A stretch of DNA of 64,000 bases from G942493375 sp942493375 (lineage in GTDB: Bacteria; Armatimonadota; UBA5829). The stretch lies in the NCBI GenBank assembly GCA_942493375.1, contig OW818698.1, positions 1,674,001 to 1,738,000 of the forward strand. The letters are read 5' to 3'. The notes beneath the pieces were generated by a model, which was not told where the DNA came from, searched no databases, and worked only from the letters and a program-made list of their open reading frames with translations. Made by a program: the position numbers and the translations under genes. Shown in pieces: positions 8,747 through 15,866 of the stretch (the first letter of the stretch is position 1; each line of letters opens with the position of its first letter).

Positions 8747-8932
8747 TTATTTAAGTCCGAACTTGCGTAGTAGTGCCATCATAGGACACCAGTTGGTTAG
8801 ACCGGACTGAAACAAGTTGAGTCCGACAAACGCGGTAAACAGATACCAGTAAGCATTCACATAGTGGCCCAGCGCCACACTTAACATAATGAACAGGCCT
8901 GCGATCAGGCGTAACGCTTTATCAACTGTCAT
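8747..8932 (-). CDS. Small DUF2892 (YgaP transmembrane type) protein
   Basis: A 61-residue membrane protein with two short hydrophobic helices, starting MTVDKALRLIAG and ending LTNWCPMMALLRKFGLK, the recognisable DUF2892 pattern with its conserved N-x-CP motif. I chose the ATG at 8932 over 8947 because GGAGG sits 8 bases before it and the family normally begins MTVD. An upstream ATG overlaps the TolC stop as TAATG. DUF2892 proteins are often linked to rhodanese and sulfur-transfer genes, which supports a sulfur-related signal for this operon. The cysteine near the second helix could be a persulfide carrier, but no rhodanese domain is present here. Confidence 0.87.
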   Translation of the reverse strand: MTVDKALRLIAGLFIMLSVALGHYVNAYWYLFTAFVGLNLFQSGLTNWCPMMALLRKFGLK

Positions 8933-8946
8933 TCTATTTTCCTCCA

Positions 8947-10236
8947 TTAACGAACTAACATATCAGTCTGCCCATAAGCTCTGAGTAAACTCACCTGGGC
9001 AATCTTCACATCGTAAAGTGCAGCAAGTCTGTTGACTCTGGCAGCAGTTAAAGCTGTTTCCGCCGACAATACATCTGTAAGAGGAGTAATACCCTCTTTA
9101 TAGCCTGCCTGCAGCACACGGACGATCTCTTCAGCAAGTTGGACCTGGCTGGCAGTTGTCTGGACTCTCGCGTTAGCAGAATCCAGATCCAGCTTGGCTG
9201 CTGTTTGCTCAAGCTCAACACGCCGTTTCTGGCTCTCTAAATCCTGACGGGCTCTTTTGACGGCCGCATCGGCTTCTTCTATGCTCGCTCTGGTCAGTCC
9301 GCCATCAAAAGCATTGAACTTAACGGCAACTCCAACCATTAAGGTGTTTGAGAGTCGAGGGAACTGGGCTCCACTTGGTTGATTATAAAAATCGGCACTA
9401 ACAGCAACCATAGGCTTCTTACCAGCCTCTGCAGCTTTCTTAGCCTGTTGCGATGCTTCAATATATGCATTCCCTGCAGATATCTCAGGCCTTTCTGCTG
9501 CGATGGCTGCAACAGCTGCATCCGGCGCAGTATCAATTGCATCTGCAGAAAGATCAATCTGCGTATCTGCTGGAAGCCCAATAACTGACCGCAGAGCTGC
9601 AATCGCCACATTGTAGTTGTTCTTTGATGCGATCAAATTGTCCTGGACAGTAGTAAGAGCAACCTGGGCACGCAGAACGTCGGATTTTGTAACTATACCA
9701 GATTCGTTCATTTTCTTTGCCGCATCATGGCTGGCTTCCAGCGATTTGATGCTTGCCTGAGCTATATCAATAGTCTCCTTTGCCTGTCTTGCCCTGAAAT
9801 ATGCTATTCCAACTCCAGCCAGGACATCAGCTTTGGCTGCATTCACCGAATGGGTGGAAGCTAGATAACCTGACTGAGCACGACTCACATTTGCTTCTAT
9901 CTGCCCTCCGGAGTATACAGTCTTCTGAGCTCCAATACGGTTAATAACAGTGTTATGGGCCCAGATTGAGGTTTCTCCAAACATGGTCTCCTTACTCAGA
10001 TAACTGTAGCTGCTTTCCGCTCCCACTGTTGGATGCTGGGCGCTTTTCGCCTTGTTGATTCCAGCTTTTGAAATCTCCACCATCGCTCCTGCGCTGCTGA
10101 GTTGAGGGTTTGATGTCAGCGCCAACTGAGACGCAGACTTCAGATCCAGCAGAACTGGCTGCGAGTCCGCAAAAACAGGAGTAGCACTCATATAGGTGCT
10201 AACTATTATTAGGGATGCAAATAATCTTCTATGCAT
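8947..10236 (-). CDS. TolC-family outer membrane channel
   Basis: A 429-residue outer-membrane efflux protein. A cleavable signal peptide (ending near PVFA|DS) is followed by two repeated OEP domains, each rich in Ala/Gln heptads that form the periplasmic helical barrel. The Leu-Thr-Ser-Asn-Pro motif at the start and the AALYDVKIAQVSLLRAYG C-terminus are typical. It supplies the exit duct for the RND pump two genes downstream. Its TAA stop overlaps the first in-frame ATG of the DUF2892 gene, and the repressor gene lies 53 bases upstream, so the whole set is one operon. Confidence 0.92.
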   Translation of the reverse strand: MHRRLFASLIIVSTYMSATPVFADSQPVLLDLKSASQLALTSNPQLSSAGAMVEISKAGINKAKSAQHPTVGAESSYSYLSKETMFGETSIWAHNTVINRIGAQKTVYSGGQIEANVSRAQSGYLASTHSVNAAKADVLAGVGIAYFRARQAKETIDIAQASIKSLEASHDAAKKMNESGIVTKSDVLRAQVALTTVQDNLIASKNNYNVAIAALRSVIGLPADTQIDLSADAIDTAPDAAVAAIAAERPEISAGNAYIEASQQAKKAAEAGKKPMVAVSADFYNQPSGAQFPRLSNTLMVGVAVKFNAFDGGLTRASIEEADAAVKRARQDLESQKRRVELEQTAAKLDLDSANARVQTTASQVQLAEEIVRVLQAGYKEGITPLTDVLSAETALTAARVNRLAALYDVKIAQVSLLRAYGQTDMLVR

Positions 10237-10289
10237 TTGATCAAGCTCCAGGAATATTGATAGATTTTAATCTGTAGTTACTTATATAA

Positions 10290-10550
10290 TCAAGCAAGAG
10301 TGAGGAAGAGTTTCATTGCTTCTTCCATTGCTGCTTCCGGATTGGTTGAGTAATCATTGTTTTTCATGCAGTCCTGCATCTTTCGGCAGAGCATCATAAA
10401 TCCCACTTTATCCAGGGCTTTCCGAGCTGCACACAGCTGGAGAATAACCTCCCCACAGTCCTGGTCTTCATCCATCATCCGCTGCAGCCCCCGCACCTGC
10501 CCCTCAATCCTCTTAAGTCTTCTGACTACATCATCTTTACTATCTGCCAT
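10290..10550 (-). CDS. CsoR/CstR-family repressor of the efflux operon
   Basis: An 86-residue all-helical DUF156 repressor (VVRRLKRIEGQVRGLQRM start). In copper-sensing CsoR proteins the metal ligands are Cys-His-Cys. Here the first and last cysteines are kept (Cys32, Cys61) but the histidine position holds Lys57, with extra cysteines at 40 and 55. A Cys/Cys pair without His is the arrangement of the persulfide sensor CstR, so this protein more likely responds to reactive sulfur or another thiol-reactive signal than to copper. I took ATG 10550 because GGAG precedes it and the family starts here; the 25-residue upstream extension would run through the operator. It heads the TolC-DUF2892-adaptor-RND operon and presumably represses it. 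Confidence 0.85.
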   Translation of the reverse strand: MADSKDDVVRRLKRIEGQVRGLQRMMDEDQDCGEVILQLCAARKALDKVGFMMLCRKMQDCMKNNDYSTNPEAAMEEAMKLFLTLA

Positions 10551-10565
10551 TTGTTTCTCCAGAAA

Positions 10566-10581
10566 ATACCCTAGGGGGTAT
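10566..10581. promoter_or_regulatory. CsoR-type operator
   Basis: ATACCCTAGGGGGTAT is a near-perfect palindrome with G/C tracts flanked by A/T, the form known for CsoR/CstR operators. It ends 15 bases before the repressor start codon, so binding would give autoregulation and operon control. Confidence 0.75.
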
Positions 10582-10661
10582 GGTATTTCAATAGTATATA
10601 CCACATGGCTATAATAATCAAACATCTAAATGGGGATTTTTTTTAATACACCACAAATGGC

Positions 10662-10699
10662 ATTATACCCCGAAAGACAAAGTATCTCCGGGGTATAAT
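10662..10699 (-). terminator. Hairpin between pseudopilin and repressor genes
   Basis: Perfect 11-bp inverted repeat ATTATACCCCG (10662-10672) and CGGGGTATAAT (10689-10699), 14 bases after the pseudopilin stop on the minus strand. A T-rich run follows only about 20 bases later. It also resembles the nearby operator (TACCCC/GGGGTA), so it could be a second repressor site. Confidence 0.5.
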
Positions 10700-10713
10700 C
10701 AGCTGAGGAATTT

Positions 10714-11319
10714 CTATTTAAATATGGTTACTGGTCTGCCGGTAATGGATCTCACATGTCCATCCATAAATGCTACATTGGTAAATGACCACTTGGCATA
10801 CCCATGCAGACCGCCTAAGCCCTGTGGATAGAACCATGCTCCAAATACATCACTCCACATCCATGTATCAGCCTCTGCCATTGTAGTTAGTTGTCTTGGT
10901 GGGTGTGTGTCGATGAATGGGCCAGTGTGAGCGTGGATACCTGCCATAGACCAAAAGTAATATCCCACATTGCCCACATTGTAGTTGTCACGTGTTGAAG
11001 CAAGCGCCGGGTCTACTTTTGCATAGTAATCTATGGATGGACAATACCACACCTGCCAGTTCTTAATGTATGGATCAAAAGCAGCAACCACATTAGGCAT
11101 AGGGTTGCCTTGCGTTGGTGCAATTGGGAACATTTCATCGTAATCCTGGGCATACATTAATGCTCCAAGACCCAATTGTTTGATATTGCTTAAACACGCA
11201 CTTCGCCTGGCATTCTCGCGCGCCTTTGCAAACACTGGAAAGAGTATCGCTGCCAAAATGGCTATTATGGCAATGACGACAAGCAGTTCGATTAGCGTGA
11301 AACCCAATTTCCTTTTCAT
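10714..11319 (-). CDS. Type II pseudopilin, H-X9-DG type (2 of 3)
   Basis: A 201-residue prepilin-like protein with the leader MKRKLG|FTLIE, hydrophobic helix and FPVFAKARENAR continuation, then NIKQLGLGALMYAQDYDE, the shared family signature. The C-terminus has a VAFMDGHV box. A GAAGGAGA site lies before ATG 11319. It stands alone, with a hairpin downstream and a P2 repeat upstream (11353-11434). Role unknown beyond likely assembly into pseudopili or surface display after prepilin peptidase processing. Confidence 0.9.
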   Translation of the reverse strand: MKRKLGFTLIELLVVIAIIAILAAILFPVFAKARENARRSACLSNIKQLGLGALMYAQDYDEMFPIAPTQGNPMPNVVAAFDPYIKNWQVWYCPSIDYYAKVDPALASTRDNYNVGNVGYYFWSMAGIHAHTGPFIDTHPPRQLTTMAEADTWMWSDVFGAWFYPQGLGGLHGYAKWSFTNVAFMDGHVRSITGRPVTIFK

Positions 11320-11352
11320 TTTTGTTTGTGTCTCCTTCGTTGTTTATTACTT

Positions 11353-11434
11353 CTAGCCCGCATTATTCATGATTTAATCAGCTTTTGCCCTTACTGCCGG
11401 TCAAAAGCGAAGCTTGGTGAATAAAGCGGGCTAG
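11353..11434. repeat. Palindromic repeat P2, best-preserved copy
   Basis: Outer arms CTAGCCCGCATTATTCA (11353-11369) and TGAATAAAGCGGGCTAG (11418-11434) pair over 17 positions with one mismatch; an inner stem GCTTTTG (11381-11387)/CAAAAGC (11402-11408) surrounds TTACTGCC. The right end lies 3 bases from the DUF364 stop codon. Confidence 0.85.
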
Positions 11435-11437
11435 ACT

Positions 11438-12208
11438 TTACTGTCCGCGAGCACAGAATCTGGGCAAATTCAACAGTGCAGCAACACCAGCTATTGTTAT
11501 GCCATAGAAAATCGTAGTGCATTTGAGCCCAATAAACCTGTCAACCGTTCCGTTTGCGAGCGTGCTGCCGGTAACCAGGGTCAGGTCGCACCACTCCAGA
11601 GCTTCATCAGTCTTGTCATCTCCCTCAATAATCACTCCACTAAAGGGTTTGCCGATGTTTTCCAGATCGAGATCGATAACTCTCAGATTGTATGCTGGAG
11701 CAAGTACCTCTATCATTCGTGGTTGACATCCGATCAATGTAATACGTGTCTCTTTCGGGAATTCCGAATTAATTTTTACCAGTAAGTCTTTTGCACACTC
11801 ACGTAGATTTTCATCTTTGCAATGCACAGTCTTTTCAGCTATTCCGAGATGTGCACACATAGCATTAATTGCTGCAACAAAGACTCCCCGATTTCTCACG
11901 GCGGTTTCATCGGTTCCAGCTAAGTCCAGATCAAGCACATCACCAAGTTCACCATCAAAATCTACTGGTACCGGAGAAAATGCCTGTCCCTTGCCGGTCA
12001 GGAATTGTGCTTCCAGAATGCCTTCTTTGCCTTTGTATATAGGATAGTCTTTATCAGTATTTTCACCGATGGCGACCTCGGGGGGTAATTTGCGTATTTT
12101 TACTTGTAAAGGTGCATTCAACAACCCAGGTTCTGCTTCTGCAATTCGTCTTGCTGCATCGCGGACCTGCTCTATGATAGGTATGTTGCCCTGCATAGCA
12201 TTACTCAT
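11438..12208 (-). CDS. DUF364 family protein (putative heavy-metal chelation domain)
   Basis: A 256-residue cytosolic protein. The N-terminal part (residues about 1-100) resembles the DUF4213 domain, and the C-terminal part (from about 125) is the DUF364 Rossmann-like domain: ITLIGCQPRMIEVLA, VIDLDLENIGK, then CDLTLVTGSTLANGTVDRFI and a final FYGITIAGVAALL. DUF364 proteins have been proposed to chelate metals or make a cofactor-like ligand, but no reaction is established. ATG 12208 has AAGGAG upstream. The gene is divergent from the molybdate-type binding protein 281 bases away, consistent with a metal-linked role; the shared intergenic region shows no clear riboswitch. Confidence 0.82.
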   Translation of the reverse strand: MSNAMQGNIPIIEQVRDAARRIAEAEPGLLNAPLQVKIRKLPPEVAIGENTDKDYPIYKGKEGILEAQFLTGKGQAFSPVPVDFDGELGDVLDLDLAGTDETAVRNRGVFVAAINAMCAHLGIAEKTVHCKDENLRECAKDLLVKINSEFPKETRITLIGCQPRMIEVLAPAYNLRVIDLDLENIGKPFSGVIIEGDDKTDEALEWCDLTLVTGSTLANGTVDRFIGLKCTTIFYGITIAGVAALLNLPRFCARGQ

Positions 12209-12489
12209 AACTGGTAATCTCCTTGTTATGCATCAACTGTTTGAAAAGCTGACACTTTATAAATCCTATGCTACAGCTCTTTACATGTAGATGTCAATTG
12301 CATATAATATACCCGTTCAACATACGGTAAAAAATATGGTGTGACTTACACACATTTGTATCATCCCGGCTACCCACAAACCAATACATCGGGAATAACC
12401 TTACCAGAGTCGGGAACTATTTATGAGGTTTACTCATATTCAATACCTGCATAAATGCAACCAGGATTATCCATATGGAGGCATCTTTC

Positions 12490-13296
12490 ATGAAACGTTT
12501 GGTTATGATGGTCTTTCTGATTTCTTTGGTGTCTATTATAATGCCGGGAATAGTATCAGGCTCTGTTAATAAACCACCCAAAGTTTTGGAAATACTTTGT
12601 GCTGGTGCGATGCGTCCTCCCATCGAAGAAATGCTGCACAAATTTGAATTGGAAACAGGTATTCATATCCAGATATCATATGCTTCTGCCAGTGCATTAT
12701 TGCAACAAATGAAAATGAGCCCACACGGTGATCTCTTTATTCCAGCAGACAAATATTACACCGATCAAGCAGTAAAAGATGGCATCGTAGAAGCACCTAA
12801 AGTGTTCGCGTATCTGCTTCCGGTAATAATGGTTGAAAAAGGTAATCCGTGTAAGATTCGTAAACTAACCGACCTGACAAGGAAAGATATTCGCGTTGGA
12901 TTAGTTGATAAACGTGTAGGTGCAATAGGCAGGCTGTTCATAGCGCTGCTTGAGAAAAACCACATCAAGCTAGATAAAATCAACACTGTATATAATGCGC
13001 CTATAGTTGGTGATTTAGCCAACGCAGTAAAATTGAAAGCAATTGACGCAGCTGTTGTTTGGAAACCTGTGGCAATGTCTTATACCAAAGAAGCCGATTA
13101 TGTCACTATTCCAAGAGATAAGAACATCGTTGTCCCAGTATCGGCTGGCATTATAAAAACCTCTTCAAGAAAAGCTCATGCCCAAAAGTTCCTCACTTAT
13201 ATGACATCAAAAGCAGGAAAAGCCATTCTTGAAAAGTATCACTATCCTACTACCCCACCGATTACCACAAACAAAGAGCTCATAACCAAACACTGA
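12490..13296 (+). CDS. Molybdate/tungstate-type ABC substrate-binding protein (orphan)
   Basis: A 268-residue periplasmic binding protein of the ModA/WtpA class. After a signal peptide (about 25 residues ending VSGS), it shows LCAGAMRPPIEEM, the ISYASASALLQQM oxyanion-site region, DLFIPADKYY and a C-terminal AVVWKP/VPVSAGII pattern typical of this fold. ATG 12490 has GGAGG 9 bases upstream; a preceding ATG at 12475 contains that site and is unlikely. No permease or ATPase gene is adjacent, so the transporter must be encoded elsewhere or the protein serves as a sensor. A Cys/His PadR regulator lies 270 bases downstream in the same direction. Confidence 0.85.
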   Translation: MKRLVMMVFLISLVSIIMPGIVSGSVNKPPKVLEILCAGAMRPPIEEMLHKFELETGIHIQISYASASALLQQMKMSPHGDLFIPADKYYTDQAVKDGIVEAPKVFAYLLPVIMVEKGNPCKIRKLTDLTRKDIRVGLVDKRVGAIGRLFIALLEKNHIKLDKINTVYNAPIVGDLANAVKLKAIDAAVVWKPVAMSYTKEADYVTIPRDKNIVVPVSAGIIKTSSRKAHAQKFLTYMTSKAGKAILEKYHYPTTPPITTNKELITKH

Positions 13297-13518
13297 TATT
13301 ACTGATGCATATTCTATTGTAAAGGTACTTTCGGAACCTGCTATTTAGCATGCCAATCCGATTGCATATTTTCACTTGCTGGCATTTCCCAGACGCTGAT
13401 TTGAATGTGCTATATATGCAAGTTGTATATATGAGGGCAAGTGTCTTTAAGTTCCCGATTTTTCTGAAAATATTTACTGCGACACAAAAAGATATAACTA
13501 CAGATAATATTGTTCATT

Positions 13519-13544
13519 AATACCATTTCTACTATACTGGTATT
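13519..13544. promoter_or_regulatory. Candidate PadR operator
   Basis: Perfect inverted repeat AATACCA (13519-13525) and TGGTATT (13538-13544) separated by 12 bases, ending 22 bases before the padR start. PadR proteins commonly bind spaced ATAC/GTAT palindromes in their own promoters. Confidence 0.5.
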
Positions 13545-13566
13545 TAGCATATAGGAGAACAATTAA

Positions 13567-13983
13567 ATGGCAAGAGGACAATGCGCGAGACACGGAGAGG
13601 GACAACCTTGTTCGTGTGCAATGGGCAACTTATATAGATATGTCGAACCTATCGCTCTCTTTCAGCTCAAAGCTAAAGGGAAAACGCATGGTTATGAGCT
13701 TGTAAAGGCGCTGAATGAACACTCCCTCACAGACTCAGTGGTAGACCCAGGAGCATTATACCGCACACTGCGTCGCCTGGAGGAGAATGGGTATGTAGCC
13801 TCAGAATGGGATGTAAGTAGCGCAGGACCAGCAAAAAGAGTGTACGAATTAACTGCTGATGGTGAAGAACACCTCCGAGAATGGATAGTAGTTATGGAGC
13901 AGCTTGCTCAGATGATGAACGGATTTGTTCAGGATGCCAACGCGCTATTCACAGCAGAAAACAAGACCGATAAATCCCCATAG
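13567..13983 (+). CDS. PadR-family regulator with Cys/His N-terminal tail (paralogue)
   Basis: A 138-residue regulator closely similar to the one at 1501: the tail MARGQCARHGEGQPCSC keeps Cys6, His9, Cys15 and Cys17, followed by the winged helix (HGYELVKAL, GALYRTLRRLEENG, VYELTADGEEHL) and a C-terminal helix. AGGAG lies before the ATG, and a spaced palindrome suitable as its operator is at 13519-13544. It follows the molybdate-type binding protein but with a 270-base gap, so it likely has its own promoter. The conserved cysteines suggest metal or redox sensing. A strong terminator follows. Confidence 0.88.
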   Translation: MARGQCARHGEGQPCSCAMGNLYRYVEPIALFQLKAKGKTHGYELVKALNEHSLTDSVVDPGALYRTLRRLEENGYVASEWDVSSAGPAKRVYELTADGEEHLREWIVVMEQLAQMMNGFVQDANALFTAENKTDKSP

Positions 13984-13992
13984 GGAAATACA

Positions 13993-14024
13993 TATCCCTC
14001 CGGGTTTTCACATCCGGAGGGATA
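13993..14024. terminator. Bidirectional terminator between padR and pseudopilin
   Basis: 11-bp perfect stem TATCCCTCCGG/CCGGAGGGATA with a 10-base loop, 10 bases after the padR stop and 29 bases from the convergent pseudopilin stop. It can serve both genes. Confidence 0.75.
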
Positions 14025-14052
14025 AACAAGTCAACATTAACGAACAGGTGTT

Positions 14053-14694
14053 TTAGTAATTCAGAGTGTTGTGCATGTTGACTGATGAAATTGTCTGCTC
14101 CCACTTCAACCATTTGGCATGTCCATCTGCAAATGTGTATACAGATCCGCCATTGTGCCTGTCCACACACAGAGATGAAGGCCATTGATCCGAGTATTCC
14201 GGAGCAAATATGGGAGATGGATGGTAATCCTGGTCTGCATAACCTTCGGCTCTTTCCGCAGTAGCTATCTGATCGGCAGGAGTATTAAAAACTGCAATAC
14301 TGTACCCGTGGCTGACAAATCCATTTATTAAATAGTCAGTCTTCATGCCTGTTGCTGTATAGTCCTTATTGCGGAATGATGGACACTGGAACATTCCATC
14401 ATTTTTGATGTATGGTTGCAATAAATCATACCAGTTGCAATATTCACCAGCCGGCCCTTCACTTTCGACTACCATCGGATAAGTCTCATCGTAGTCCTGG
14501 ACATACATCATCAGAGCCGTACCAATCTGTTTACAGTTGGATACGCAAGCAGACTGCCTTGCTTTCTCCCTGGCTTTTGCAAAAACCGGAAAAAGAATAG
14601 CGGCTAATATGGCTATTATGGCAATAACAACCAACAGTTCAATAAGTGTGAATCCGAGTGCGCGATTGCGCCCGGAATGGATAATAAAATTCAT
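14053..14694 (-). CDS. Type II pseudopilin, H-X9-DG type (3 of 3)
   Basis: A 213-residue prepilin-like protein. The leader is longer and more basic (MNFIIHSGRNRALG|FTLIE) but the helix and FPVFAKAREKAR continuation are the same as in the other two copies, and the C-terminus has RHNGGSVYTFADGHAKWL. ATG 14694 was chosen because CGGAG precedes it; an upstream ATG at 14772 has no ribosome site. It converges with the padR gene. Function beyond pseudopilin assembly is unknown. Confidence 0.88.
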   Translation of the reverse strand: MNFIIHSGRNRALGFTLIELLVVIAIIAILAAILFPVFAKAREKARQSACVSNCKQIGTALMMYVQDYDETYPMVVESEGPAGEYCNWYDLLQPYIKNDGMFQCPSFRNKDYTATGMKTDYLINGFVSHGYSIAVFNTPADQIATAERAEGYADQDYHPSPIFAPEYSDQWPSSLCVDRHNGGSVYTFADGHAKWLKWEQTISSVNMHNTLNY

Positions 14695-14808
14695 TTCGTG
14701 CTCCGTATAAAAATAAATGTGCCCTGATGGTATCCTACTCATGTAAATATGAATTACCGAGAGAGTTACCATATAAGCTTATGTTTGTCGTTATTGTGTT
14801 GGGGATAC

Positions 14809-15162
14809 TCAGGCGACTGGTGGAGCACGTGGTGCGACTGATGTAAAGGAGTAAGGTGATGGAATGTGAGTCTGTAGAATCAGGATGTCGGACTTTATAT
14901 CCACAGCTTTACCCGGAATAGCTATTCCAGGAGTCGAATTATAGGATAAATTTAACCAGACACAAGCAGGACAATCAGTGTCTTTATGCTGAGTGTCAGA
15001 ATTTAATAACAGATAGTTGGAATTATTGCCGGATTGAGTATGCAGACAAACAATCGTGTCAGTAAATCCCGTATGGGTATGGAGAACAGGCAGAACAGAG
15101 CCTATAAGCGCAAGCCATAAGGCTAACACAATGCTATTGCAGTTTGTCTGCGGTTTGTTCAT
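14809..15162 (-). CDS. Small exported protein, possibly DUF2946-like
   Basis: A 117-residue protein. A hydrophobic N-terminal segment (residues about 12-28) leads to HTHTG, a later HKDTDCPACVWL and a C-terminal RAPP motif. The H-x-H, CxxC and RAPP pattern resembles DUF2946 and related small metal-linked membrane proteins, but similarity is weak and I am not certain. ATG 15162 is preceded by GGAG 12 bases upstream. A longer reading back to 15399 adds a low-complexity stretch with no domain and overlaps the pseudogene on the other strand, so I left it out. The next 230 bases (15163-15393) hold nothing I recognise. Confidence 0.5.
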   Translation of the reverse strand: MNKPQTNCNSIVLALWLALIGSVLPVLHTHTGFTDTIVCLHTQSGNNSNYLLLNSDTQHKDTDCPACVWLNLSYNSTPGIAIPGKAVDIKSDILILQTHIPSPYSFTSVAPRAPPVA

Positions 15163-15393
15163 CCGTCTGTACTCCAGATGTACTGTATTTTTAGTATAGC
15201 ATAATCTCAATGCATGGATAATAGGAAACACTCGAAGATATATGTCATCAAATCCGAACTTATCCAAGCCCTGTTTGAGCAGAATACCAATCCCATTATT
15301 TACCAATATGCTCTTTAATAATTGAAGTATAGAAGAGCAGGCACTCAGTTCCGGATCATCCAATAATTTTCTGCACTTCGGAACGCTAGGTGA

Positions 15394-15849
15394 TTGCAAC
15401 TACAGCATAGATTCCAAAACTGCTTGCCCCAAACCAATTCAGGCATTGAGCAGCAAGAAATCGACTGTGTAGGGTTCATGTATCCTCTGCAGACTGGAGA
15501 CAAGATCAAGGATTTCTGCCTGCTCAGGAGCACACAGACCTGCTGTTATGGTCCCAGACCGCAGTTTAACCAGTATGTATTAGTTGAGATGAAGGAAGCT
15601 GTGAAGTTCCAGCGCATGACCCCGGTTATGATCAGCGGAAAGTTCTTTAACAAAGTATACTTTAACAATGTCTCCCTGGATTCCGACGCATTCTTCCCAT
15701 TCCGAGACAGCCTCGATCGCGCCAGCCTCAGCGGAGTCAAATACATCGTCCAATCAGGCGGCTCAAACCGTGACAACACAGTAATCTCCGCAGCCAATGA
15801 ATATGGCATGGCGATGGTTATGAACGGGATCAGGTTATTTCATCATTAG
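15394..15849 (+). pseudogene. Fused remnants: DUF3299-like fragment joined to the PurH C-terminus
   Basis: An open frame with two unrelated parts. Codons about 17-90 resemble a DUF3299-type domain (VGFMYPLQTGDKIKDFCLL, CCYGPRPQFNQYVLVEM, then PVMISGKF). From codon about 93 (base 15670) the sequence becomes the end of bifunctional PurH: SDAFFPFRDS, IVQSGGSNRD, AANEYGMAMV and a final RLFHH. PurH catalyses the last two steps of IMP synthesis, but only about 58 of its roughly 520 residues are here and no catalytic part remains. A TGA directly precedes the frame and the only early start is TTG without a ribosome site. I read this as a deletion scar joining two broken genes, though a small expressed fusion cannot be excluded. 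Confidence 0.75.
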
Positions 15850-15866
15850 GGTGAGAATGAGGTAAA

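Noticed and set aside
10551..10625. 25-codon extension of the repressor gene
   Set aside because: It would cover the operator and lacks a ribosome site; family members start at the ATG chosen.
12209..12489. Molybdenum-cofactor riboswitch before the binding-protein gene
   Set aside because: I could not find the conserved helices of that class in the sequence.
15163..15399. N-terminal extension of the small exported protein at 14809
   Set aside because: No domain, no ribosome site and overlap with the fused remnant; the shorter start at 15162 gives a signal-like N-terminus.
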